Program-made: the position numbers and the translations under genes
Shown: positions 1-5,233 of the stretch, one piece after another
How the letters are laid out: every line of letters begins with the position of its first letter
How positions within the stretch are numbered: position 1 is the first letter of the stretch
Source of the DNA: DASUAS01 sp035763625
GTDB taxonomy: Bacteria > Actinomycetota > Acidimicrobiia > IMCC26256 > DASPTH01
DNA length: 6,842 nt
Reading direction: 5' to 3'
Assembly (NCBI GenBank): GCA_035763625.1
Contig: DASUAS010000092.1
Coordinates: 1 to 6,842, forward strand
The notes under the pieces: model-generated
The model's database searches: none
Seen by the model: only the letters and a program-made list of their open reading frames with translations
What the model was told of the DNA's origin: nothing

Positions 1-4
1 CGAG

Positions 5-970
5 ATGGCAGTTTCCAAGATCTGGGTCTTCGCCGAGTCCGACGGTGACAAGCCGGCGAGCGCGACCCTCGAGATCCTCACCAAGGCCCGCGAGCTGGCC
101 GACACCGTCGAGGCCGTCTACGTCGGTGCCGACGCCGACGCCCTGGCCGCCGGTCTCGGCGAGCACGGCGCGACCAAGGTGTACGCGATCGACCCCGGCG
201 ACGCGCTTCCCGGTGTCGTCGGTGCCGCGGCGCTGGCGGAGCTGGTCGGCGAGCACTCGCCCGACGCGGTGCTGTTCGCGCAGAGCTACGACGGTCGCGA
301 CGCGATCTCCCGACTCTCGGTGAAGCTCGACCGGCCGCTGCTCACCAACGGCACCGACCTGAAGGTCGACGGCGACAAGCTGATCGTCGGCAACGCGATC
401 TTCGGTGGGGTGACGCTCGTCGACACCGAGTTCGGGGGCGACGGCCCGTTCCTCGCCGCCATCCGCCCCAAGTCGTTCGCGGCGGAGCCGAGCGGCGGCG
501 GCGCCGCCGAGGTCGTGACCGTGGCCGCCCCCGACGCCGGCCGGGCCGGGGAGGCCAAGGTGCTCGCTCGCCACGTCGAGGAGCGCGAGGGCCCGAAGCT
601 CGAAGAGGCGACCGTGGTCGTGTCCGGTGGGCGCGGCCTCGGCAGCGCCGAGGCGTACGAGCCGCTGGTGGAGCAGCTGGCCAAGCTGCTCAACGGCGCG
701 TCGGGTGCGTCGCGTGCGATCGTCGACGCCGGCTGGGTCCCGTACTCGAAGCAGGTGGGCCAGACCGGCAAGGTCGTGAAGCCGAAGGTGTACATCGCCC
801 TCGGCATCTCGGGCGCCACCCAGCACATGGTGGGCATGAAGGGCTCCGACAACATCATCTGCGTGAACAAGGACGGCGAGGCGCCGATCTTCGGCATCGC
901 CGACCTCGGCGTCGTGGGTGACGTGCACAAGGTCGTGCCCAAGCTCATCGAGGCGCTCAAGGCGCGGTAG
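5..970 (+). CDS. etfA: Electron transfer flavoprotein alpha subunit
   Basis: EtfA is the FAD-binding subunit of the soluble heterodimeric electron transfer flavoprotein, which passes electrons from acyl-CoA and other flavoprotein dehydrogenases to ETF:quinone oxidoreductase. At 321 residues it has the usual family length. The N-terminal ETF fold spans about residues 4-185 (KIWVFAESDG at the start). The C-terminal FAD domain shows VVSGGRGLGS (about 205-214), with the flavin-contacting Arg at 210, then GWVPYSKQVGQTG (243-255) and the family signature YIALGISGATQH (263-274) followed by CVNKD (286-290). In the signature, T272 stands where many members have Ile or another residue. The ATG at 5 gives a complete N-terminus; only four bases precede it, so the ribosome site and the expected etfB lie outside the window. 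A strong hairpin begins 10 bp after the stop, which suggests this is the last gene of its operon. The identification is very secure. Confidence 0.97.
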   Translation: MAVSKIWVFAESDGDKPASATLEILTKARELADTVEAVYVGADADALAAGLGEHGATKVYAIDPGDALPGVVGAAALAELVGEHSPDAVLFAQSYDGRDAISRLSVKLDRPLLTNGTDLKVDGDKLIVGNAIFGGVTLVDTEFGGDGPFLAAIRPKSFAAEPSGGGAAEVVTVAAPDAGRAGEAKVLARHVEEREGPKLEEATVVVSGGRGLGSAEAYEPLVEQLAKLLNGASGASRAIVDAGWVPYSKQVGQTGKVVKPKVYIALGISGATQHMVGMKGSDNIICVNKDGEAPIFGIADLGVVGDVHKVVPKLIEALKAR

Positions 971-979
971 CTCGGGGCC

Positions 980-1047
980 CGGCCCACGAACATCTCGGAC
1001 TCGGCGTACGCCCGTGGGGGTGTGCGCCGAGTCGTTCGTGAGGGCCG
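980..1047. terminator. Bidirectional bulged-hairpin terminator between convergent genes
   Basis: Almost the whole gap between the etfA stop (970) and the DUF1990 stop (1055) folds on itself. The inner stem pairs 998-1013 with 1018-1033: 9 perfect pairs (GACTCGGCG with CGCCGAGTC), then 7 more including two G-T wobbles, closing a 4-nt loop at 1014-1017. After a 6-nt left-side bulge (992-997), ACGAAC at 986-991 pairs with GTTCGT at 1034-1039. After a 2-nt right-side bulge (1040-1041), CGGCCC at 980-985 pairs with GGGCCG at 1042-1047. There is no T tract on either side, which is common for terminators in high-GC actinobacteria. The position, about 10 bp after one stop and 8 bp after the other, fits a shared terminator. 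The pairing is seen directly; the function is inferred. Confidence 0.8.
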
Positions 1048-1054
1048 CGACCCG

Positions 1055-1618
1055 TCAGCGGACGAAGTCGCGCATGCCGGCGAGGTAGCCGCGGGCGGCG
1101 CGTGCCTGCAGGTGGCGGGGGATCGGTCCACCGAGCTTGGTGAGCAGGTCGTGGGGACGGGAGAACGCCACCGCGTCGAAGCGCACGCCGCGGTCGGGCG
1201 TTCGCGTCACGAGGAAATTCTCCTCGCCCTCCTCGGGGTGTGAGGGGAGCGTGCCGTAGGCGAACCCGAATCGGTCGGCTTCGTCGACGACCTGCACGAT
1301 CCGGCATGCGGCGAGCACGTGCAGTGGCCACACCTTGGTGATGATCGCCACCGTGGTGCCCTCGGTGATCGGCGCGTCGGCCGGTGCGATCACGACGCCC
1401 GCGCCGCGGTGCGCCGCCCACGCCCGGAGCCCGGCGCACGCCCGTTCCCACACGTCGTCACCGCGACCGAGGTCGACGCCCACGCGCACGTGGTGGTATC
1501 CGGGCGGCAGGTCGACGTCGAAGCTCGCGCCCACCTCGTCGTAGGTGAGGGGAGACGTGCGCTCGCGGGCGAGGAAGTGGGAGAGCTGCTCGGCGTCGGG
1601 CGTGCGAAAACGGAACAC
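1055..1618 (-). CDS. DUF1990 family protein
   Basis: This is a 187-residue protein of the DUF1990 family, which is common in actinobacteria and plants and has no established function. Family landmarks are the N-terminal SPLTYDEVGA (22-31), PPGYHHVRV (38-46), the VWERACAGLRAW helix (56-67), the core strand and turn VWPLHVLAACRIV (96-108), and the conserved FAYGTLPSHPEEGEENF (119-135). The C-terminus is Arg-rich and helical. No signal peptide or membrane segment is visible, so it is probably cytosolic. The start is GTG at 1618, supported by AGGAGG at 1624-1629, five bases upstream. That site overlaps the stop of the upstream exported-protein gene (1629), and the gap is 10 bp, so the two are almost certainly one transcript with possible translational coupling. 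The family call is firm; the biochemical role is unknown. Confidence 0.9.
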   Translation of the reverse strand: MFRFRTPDAEQLSHFLARERTSPLTYDEVGASFDVDLPPGYHHVRVGVDLGRGDDVWERACAGLRAWAAHRGAGVVIAPADAPITEGTTVAIITKVWPLHVLAACRIVQVVDEADRFGFAYGTLPSHPEEGEENFLVTRTPDRGVRFDAVAFSRPHDLLTKLGGPIPRHLQARAARGYLAGMRDFVR

Positions 1619-1623
1619 CGTCG

Positions 1624-1629
1624 CCTCCT
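1624..1629 (-). promoter_or_regulatory. Ribosome binding site for the DUF1990 gene
   Basis: On the minus strand this reads AGGAGG, five bases before the GTG at 1618. Its first base is the last base of the upstream gene's TGA stop (1631-1629). This fixes the GTG start and suggests that ribosomes ending on the first gene can restart on the second. Confidence 0.8.
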
Positions 1630-2288
1630 CAGAGCCCGGCGGGGAAGCGGTACGACTTCGGGACCACGGGCTTCTCGCCGGTGGGCCCGTACCAGAGTGC
1701 GATCTCGAGGTGCCGCCGCAGCCGGATGGTACCGGGATCGCCGTCGAACCGGCGACCGTTCACGTAGGTCTGCACCACGTGGTCGGCGTCGGCGTGGAGA
1801 CCCCCGACCTGGTCGGCGTTCAGGGCGACGCCCCACTCGGTGAAGAACTGCCCCAGCGTGTAGGGGACGTCCTTCGCCGACTCGATGTGGATCACGCCGC
1901 TCGTGTCGTGCGTGTGCAGGACGGTGATCCCGGTGGCCCGACCGTTCTTCACGACGAACCCGACGCCGGCCGGCACCGTGACCTTCTGGCCGGCGTCGAC
2001 GACGTCGAGGTGCGCGTGGTAGTGCACCTCGAGTTGCTCCTCGCCGAGGACGGTCAGGCCCGCAGCCTTGATGTACGGCGTGGCGTCGGCGGGCAGCGGC
2101 CACGGCGACGGCGTGTCGGCGAGCGCCACGTCGGTGGGCTCGGTGAACGGTGCCGTTGCGATGGCCGGCTTCCGCGTCGGCGTCGCGGCCGACGCCGGTG
2201 CCGGCCCGGTCGAGGCCACGACGCTCAGTGCCGCGACGAGAGCGCCCAGGACCACGGTCCGACGTCGGCGAAGGGGATGGCGGCGCAC
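1629..2288 (-). CDS. Exported His-rich protein of unrecognised family
   Basis: I do not recognise a named family. From GTG 2288 the protein has 219 residues and opens with a Sec-type signal: basic RRHPLRRRR (2-10), hydrophobic VVLGALVAALSVVA (12-25) and a likely cleavage site after ASA (32-34). After a linker, one domain (about 70-205) carries regularly placed His motifs: HYHAHLDV (89-96), LHTHDTSGVIHIES (124-137), HADADH (165-170) and RRHLEIALWYG (191-201). TLGQFFTEWGV (144-154) and YVNG (175-178) look like other conserved blocks. Alternating HxHxH on predicted beta strands suggests a metal site, but this is inference; there are no Cys residues in the protein. The open frame runs back to 2702, antisense to the YdeI-family gene, but that extension is a compositional shadow: the signal peptide and an upstream GGAG support 2288. 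An ATG at 2357 would instead put 23 residues before the signal. It is co-transcribed with the DUF1990 gene. Confidence 0.82.
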   Translation of the reverse strand: MRRHPLRRRRTVVLGALVAALSVVASTGPAPASAATPTRKPAIATAPFTEPTDVALADTPSPWPLPADATPYIKAAGLTVLGEEQLEVHYHAHLDVVDAGQKVTVPAGVGFVVKNGRATGITVLHTHDTSGVIHIESAKDVPYTLGQFFTEWGVALNADQVGGLHADADHVVQTYVNGRRFDGDPGTIRLRRHLEIALWYGPTGEKPVVPKSYRFPAGL

Positions 2289-2355
2289 GGGGGACTCCAG
2301 GGTCGGCGGATCGAGGGAGCGTCCAGTCTCGCCGCGCCGAGCGAGAATGGTCGGC
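2289..2355. promoter_or_regulatory. Divergent intergenic region (putative promoters)
   Basis: These 67 bp separate two divergent transcripts, so both promoters should lie here or within the 5' ends of the genes. The only A/T-richer island is around 2343-2349. On the plus strand GAGAAT (2343-2348) is a weak -10 candidate that would put the transcript start near 2355, giving a leaderless or nearly leaderless YdeI-family mRNA. On the minus strand CATTCT (2349-2344) is an equally weak candidate. No convincing -35 element is visible for either. The position is strong evidence; the exact elements are guesses. Confidence 0.35.
2295..2298 (-). promoter_or_regulatory. Ribosome binding site that decides the GTG 2288 start
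   Basis: The minus strand reads GGAG here, six bases before GTG 2288. This spacing is close to ideal. Together with the signal peptide that begins at this codon, it favours 2288 over the in-frame ATG at 2357 or starts farther upstream. Confidence 0.7.
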
Positions 2356-2937
2356 ATGAGCGAGCAGGTGGCGGGACTTCCGGTGATGGAATTCCGGTCG
2401 GCGAAGGAGTGGGAGCGCTGGCTGGCCCGCCACCACGCGAGCTCCGACGGGGTGTGGCTCAAGATCGCCAAGCAGGGCACCGGGGTCCACACCGTCGGGT
2501 ATCCCGAGGCGGTCGAGGCCGCGCTCTGCTTCGGCTGGATCGACGGTCTGCGCCACAAGCACGACGAGGTGTACTTCCGCCAGCGCATGACGCCGCGGAA
2601 GGCGCGCAGCCGGTGGTCGAAGATCAATCGCGAGAAGGCGGAGGCGCTCATCGCCGACGGCCGGATGCGCGAGGCCGGCAACCGCGAGGTCGAGGCGGCC
2701 AAGACCGACGGCCGCTGGGACGCGGCCTACGCGGGGCAGCGCACGATCGAGGTCCCCGACGACCTGGCTGCTGCCCTCGGACGCAACGCCCGCGCCCGTC
2801 GCGCCTTCGCCGCACTTGACAGCCGCAACCGCTACGCGATCCTCTACCGCATCCACGACGCGAAGCGTCCGGAGACGCGCGCCCGCCGCATCGAGCAGTT
2901 CGTCACCATGCTGGCCGAGGGCCGCACCATCCACTAG
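2356..2937 (+). CDS. YdeI/OmpD-associated family protein
   Basis: This is a 193-residue cytosolic protein of the YdeI/OmdA-type family, annotated in various genomes as bacteriocin-protection or OmpD-associated. Its molecular activity is not settled. Family landmarks are EFRSAKEWERWLARHH (12-27), GVWLKIAKQGTG (32-43), the hallmark ALCFGWIDG (56-64) followed by R66, and YFRQRMTPRKARSRWSKIN (73-91). The C-terminal part, about 120-193, matches the helical tail of the family (LAAALGRN, and RIEQFVTMLAEG near the end). The start is uncertain between ATG 2356 (MSEQ) and ATG 2347 (MVGMSEQ); neither has a strong Shine-Dalgarno site, and a leaderless mRNA is possible. It is the first gene of a three-gene operon; the next starts 20 bp after its stop. 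No signal peptide or membrane segment is seen. Confidence 0.9.
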   Translation: MSEQVAGLPVMEFRSAKEWERWLARHHASSDGVWLKIAKQGTGVHTVGYPEAVEAALCFGWIDGLRHKHDEVYFRQRMTPRKARSRWSKINREKAEALIADGRMREAGNREVEAAKTDGRWDAAYAGQRTIEVPDDLAAALGRNARARRAFAALDSRNRYAILYRIHDAKRPETRARRIEQFVTMLAEGRTIH

Positions 2938-2945
2938 TCAGCGAC

Positions 2946-2952
2946 GAGGGGG
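2946..2952 (+). promoter_or_regulatory. Ribosome binding site for the MBL-fold gene
   Basis: GAGGGGG lies five bases before GTG 2958, inside the 20-bp gap after the YdeI-family stop. It supports the GTG start. Confidence 0.65.
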
Positions 2953-2957
2953 AACGA

Positions 2958-3860
2958 GTGGCGGAGACCAGTTCTGAACGTCTGCAGTGGCAGATCGGCG
3001 ACGTCACCATCACGCGCGTCGTGGAGAGCGTCGCCCACATCCCCGCCGGTGGATTGCTGCCGAGCGCCTCCGCCGAGGTGATCGCGTCGCACGCGTCGTG
3101 GTTGCGACCGCACTTCGTCGACGACGACGGCAACCTCGTGCTCTCGATCCACGCGTTCGCGATCGAGGTCGGCGACCGCAAGATGATCGTCGACACCTGC
3201 ATCGGCAACGACCGCCGGATCCCGGGGATGGAGGCGCTCACCCTCCAGACCCCGTTCCTCACCGATCTCGCCGACGCCGGCTTCCCGCGCGAGGAGGTCG
3301 ACACGGTGATCTGCACCCATCTCCACTTCGACCACGTCGGGTGGAACACGATGCTGGTCGACGGCGAGTGGGTGCCGACGTTCCCCAACGCCCGCTACCT
3401 GCTCTGCCGCGACGAGTGGGAGCACTGGGACGCGGAGGGCGCCGGCGGGTACGCCTCGACCATCGACGACGCGGTGCGGCCGGTGGTCGACGCCGGCCTC
3501 GCCGACCTCGTCCCCTCCGACCACCGCGTCACCGACGAGATCCGCCTGGAGGCCACGCCGGGGCACACGCCCGGTCACGTCGCGGTCCACGTCGAATCGG
3601 GCGGACGCCACGCGCTGATCACCGGCGACCTCGCGCACCACCCGGTCCAGTTCGCCGAACCCGACTGGTTCGCCGACCCCGACACCGACCGGGCTCAGTC
3701 GGCCGCGACCCGTCGTCGCCTCCTCGCCGAGCACGGCGATCGCGACGTCCTGGTCATCGGCACGCACTTCGCGCCGCCGTGCAGCGGGCGTCTGGTCACC
3801 GACGGGGACGGCGCCCGGAAGAGTTGGCGGTTCGCCGCGGTTGCAGCAGAGGATGTCTGA
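2958..3860 (+). CDS. MBL-fold metallo-hydrolase
   Basis: This is a 300-residue metallo-beta-lactamase-fold hydrolase with a complete dinuclear metal site: H121, H123, D125 and H126 in HLHFDH, H203 in TPGHTPGH, the bridging D224 in ITGDLAHH, and H270 in VIGTHFAPP. The N-terminal part has the usual strands (GDVTITRVVES) and MIVDTCIGND. HVGWNT after the HxHxDH box and the stretch FPNARYLLCRDEWEHW are typical of a large actinobacterial and proteobacterial MBL group whose substrates are mostly unknown; lactones, esters and phosphoesters are hydrolysed by relatives. No signal peptide, so probably cytosolic. GTG 2958 is supported by GAGGGGG. It sits 20 bp after the YdeI-family gene and overlaps the oxidoreductase gene by 8 bp, so the three are probably one operon. 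The fold and catalytic site are sure; the substrate is not predictable from the sequence. Confidence 0.94.
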   Translation: MAETSSERLQWQIGDVTITRVVESVAHIPAGGLLPSASAEVIASHASWLRPHFVDDDGNLVLSIHAFAIEVGDRKMIVDTCIGNDRRIPGMEALTLQTPFLTDLADAGFPREEVDTVICTHLHFDHVGWNTMLVDGEWVPTFPNARYLLCRDEWEHWDAEGAGGYASTIDDAVRPVVDAGLADLVPSDHRVTDEIRLEATPGHTPGHVAVHVESGGRHALITGDLAHHPVQFAEPDWFADPDTDRAQSAATRRRLLAEHGDRDVLVIGTHFAPPCSGRLVTDGDGARKSWRFAAVAAEDV

Positions 3861-4902
3861 ACCCACCGCCCATCCCGCGCGCCATCCCGAGCTGCCGCTG
3901 TCGGTCCTCGACCTCGCCCCCGTCGGCCGGGGATCCACCCCCGCCGACGCGCTGCGCAACTCGATCGCGCTGGTGCAGGAGACCGAACGGCTGGGGTACC
4001 GCCGCCACTGGGTGGCCGAGCACCACAACATGCCGGGCATCGCGAGCTCATCGCCGCCGGTGCTGCTCGCGCACCTGGCCTCGGTCACGTCCACCATCCG
4101 CGTCGGCTCGGGCGGCGTCATGCTGCCCAACCACGCCGCCCTCGCGGTTGCCGAGCAGTTCGGCATGCTCGAGGCGCTGCACCCGGGACGCATCGACCTG
4201 GGCATCGGGCGCGCACCGGGTACCGATCCGCTCACCGCGTCGGCACTTCGCCGCGGGCCCGGGATGCTCGGCGCCGACGACTTCCCCGAGCAGATGACCG
4301 AGCTGCTCGGCTTCTTCGACGGAGCGATGCCGCCCGGGCACCGCTTCGAGAGCATCACCGCGGTGCCCGCGCGCGGCTACAAACCGCAGCTGTGGATGCT
4401 CGGTTCGAGCACCTACGGCGCGCAGGCCGCCGCCGTCCTCGGACTGCCGTACTCGTTCGCCTACCACTTCGCGCCGGCGATGCTCGACGACGCCCTCGTC
4501 GCGTACCGGCGTGCGTTCCGTCCCTCCGACCAGCTCGACGCCCCTTACGTGATGATCGGGGTCAGCGTGATCTGCGGTGAGACCGACGAGCATGCACACC
4601 GACTGGCCAAGCCCGGTCAGCTCGCGTTCCTCCGGCTCCGCCAGGGTCGCCCCGACGTCTACCCGTCACCCGACGAAGCGGCGGAGTACCAGTTCACGCC
4701 GTTCGAGCGTCAGGTCGTCGAGGACTGGACCAGCTCGCACGTCGTCGGCGACGTGGCCACGGTGCGGGCCGGGCTCGAGAGCCTGGTCGAGCGGACCGGC
4801 GCCGACGAGCTCATGGTCAGCACCATGGCGCCGTCGCACGAGGAGCGGGTCGCGTCGTACACCCGACTGGCCGACACGTTCGCGCTCAGCGCCACCCACT
4901 GA
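3853..4902 (+). CDS. LLM class (luciferase-like, group 1) flavin-dependent oxidoreductase
   Basis: This is a 349-residue bacterial-luciferase-like monooxygenase of the group 1 (YhbW/MsnO8-type) subfamily, a TIM barrel that uses reduced FMN and oxygen. Diagnostic blocks in order are LSVLDLAPVGRG (16-27), ALRNSIALVQETERLGY (33-49), WVAEHHNMPGIASSSP (53-68), IRVGSGGVMLPNHA (82-95), and HPGRIDLGIGRAPGTD (110-125). The C-terminal VVGDVATVRAGLESL and GADELMVSTM are the usual end of the barrel. The chosen ATG 3853 lies inside the hydrolase gene, overlapping it by 8 bp; AGAGG abuts the ATG, too close for a classic ribosome site, so translation probably depends on coupling to the upstream gene. A TTG at 3841 is the only earlier alternative. 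The 3' end overlaps a convergent gene by 17 bp. The subfamily is secure; the substrate is unknown. Confidence 0.94.
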   Translation: MSEPTAHPARHPELPLSVLDLAPVGRGSTPADALRNSIALVQETERLGYRRHWVAEHHNMPGIASSSPPVLLAHLASVTSTIRVGSGGVMLPNHAALAVAEQFGMLEALHPGRIDLGIGRAPGTDPLTASALRRGPGMLGADDFPEQMTELLGFFDGAMPPGHRFESITAVPARGYKPQLWMLGSSTYGAQAAAVLGLPYSFAYHFAPAMLDDALVAYRRAFRPSDQLDAPYVMIGVSVICGETDEHAHRLAKPGQLAFLRLRQGRPDVYPSPDEAAEYQFTPFERQVVEDWTSSHVVGDVATVRAGLESLVERTGADELMVSTMAPSHEERVASYTRLADTFALSATH

Positions 4903-5110
4903 CCGGTCGGGCGGTCGCCCACAGCGACCAGAGCGTGAACAGCACGCACACCGTGGCCACGCGCGTGTGCGAGATGTGGGGCCCGGAGACGGGCGCCGGC
5001 CACTGCACCGGCCGGCGGGACTCCTGGACGAGGTAGTAGGTGAGCGCCGCGAAGAGCCCGATGCCGACGAGCAGTCCGATCGCGAACGGGATGGGGGTGA
5101 CGGCGGCCAT
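4886..5110 (-). CDS. Small two-helix membrane protein, family not recognised
   Basis: This 74-residue protein belongs to no family I recognise. Two hydrophobic segments are clear: residues 7-28 (IPFAIGLLVGIGLFAALTYY, ending LV) and about 51-67 (VATVCVLFTLWSLWATA). They are joined by a polar, Pro-rich loop QESRRPVQWPAPVSGPHISH (29-48). The Arg pair at 32-33 after the first helix suggests that loop may face the cytoplasm, with both ends outside, but this is weak evidence. The gene is supported by a strong AGGAGG at 5119-5124, eight bases before ATG 5110, and by a putative promoter upstream. It stands apart from the next minus-strand gene by 116 bp, so it is probably transcribed alone. Its last 17 bp overlap the end of the convergent oxidoreductase gene. 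The coding call is good; the function is unknown. Confidence 0.75.
   Translation of the reverse strand: MAAVTPIPFAIGLLVGIGLFAALTYYLVQESRRPVQWPAPVSGPHISHTRVATVCVLFTLWSLWATARPVSGWR
4905..4929. terminator. Possible weak terminator hairpin at the convergent gene ends
   Basis: GGTC (4905-4908) can pair with GACC (4926-4929), and GGGC (4909-4912) with GCCC (4917-4920), giving a short bulged hairpin right after the oxidoreductase stop at 4902. It lies inside the 3' coding end of the convergent small gene. The stem is short and has no T tract, so it is only a candidate. Confidence 0.25.
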
Positions 5111-5118
5111 GTCGCTCG

Positions 5119-5124
5119 CCTCCT
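5119..5124 (-). promoter_or_regulatory. Ribosome binding site for the two-helix membrane protein
   Basis: The minus strand reads AGGAGG, eight bases before ATG 5110. It is among the best Shine-Dalgarno matches in the window and is the main proof that this short frame is a real gene. Confidence 0.8.
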
Positions 5125-5142
5125 ACCCGCCCCGGTCGAGGT

Positions 5143-5158
5143 GTGAAACGAGCTTCAC
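5143..5158. promoter_or_regulatory. GTGAA-N6-TTCAC dyad, candidate operator or leader hairpin
   Basis: A perfect 5-bp inverted repeat, GTGAA (5143-5147) and TTCAC (5154-5158), with a 6-bp centre. It sits right at the start point expected from the -10 element at 5163-5168, so it could be a repressor site for the small membrane protein gene or a hairpin at the very 5' end of its mRNA. With 5-bp arms, chance is not excluded. Confidence 0.35.
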
Positions 5159-5162
5159 GGCG

Positions 5163-5191
5163 AACATAACCCGACTGCGGGCGCGAGGAAA
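5163..5191 (-). promoter_or_regulatory. Putative promoter of the two-helix membrane protein gene
   Basis: On the minus strand TATGTT (5168-5163) matches the -10 consensus at four of six positions, including the key TA...T. TTTCCT (5191-5186) stands exactly 17 bp upstream as a partial -35. The island is notably A/T-rich for this genome. The transcript would start near 5156, giving a leader of about 45 nt before ATG 5110. Confidence 0.5.
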
Positions 5192-5206
5192 CCCCCATGT
5201 GGTGCA

Positions 5207-5233
5207 GCCCGGGTCGGGCCCTCGGCTCAGGGC
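5207..5233 (-). terminator. Possible terminator after the Thr-stalk membrane protein gene
   Basis: GCCCG (5207-5211) pairs with CGGGC (5215-5219) around a 3-nt loop, just after the stop at 5227. An alternative, exclusive stem pairs GCCCT (5218-5222) with AGGGC (5229-5233) across the stop codon. Both stems are only 5 bp and there is no T tract on the minus strand. The spot is right for a terminator because the next gene appears to have its own promoter, but the support is modest. Confidence 0.3.

Noticed and set aside
286..1131. Long minus-strand open frame (281 codons) antisense to etfA.
   Set aside because: Its Ser/Pro/Thr/Arg-rich product shows no domain and it crosses the terminator hairpin and two secure genes. 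It is a codon-bias shadow.
2289..2702. The minus-strand frame of the exported protein stays open back to 2702.
   Set aside because: It runs antisense through the conserved YdeI-family gene, its product has no domain, and the signal peptide plus GGAG place the start at 2288. Long antisense open frames are expected at this GC content.
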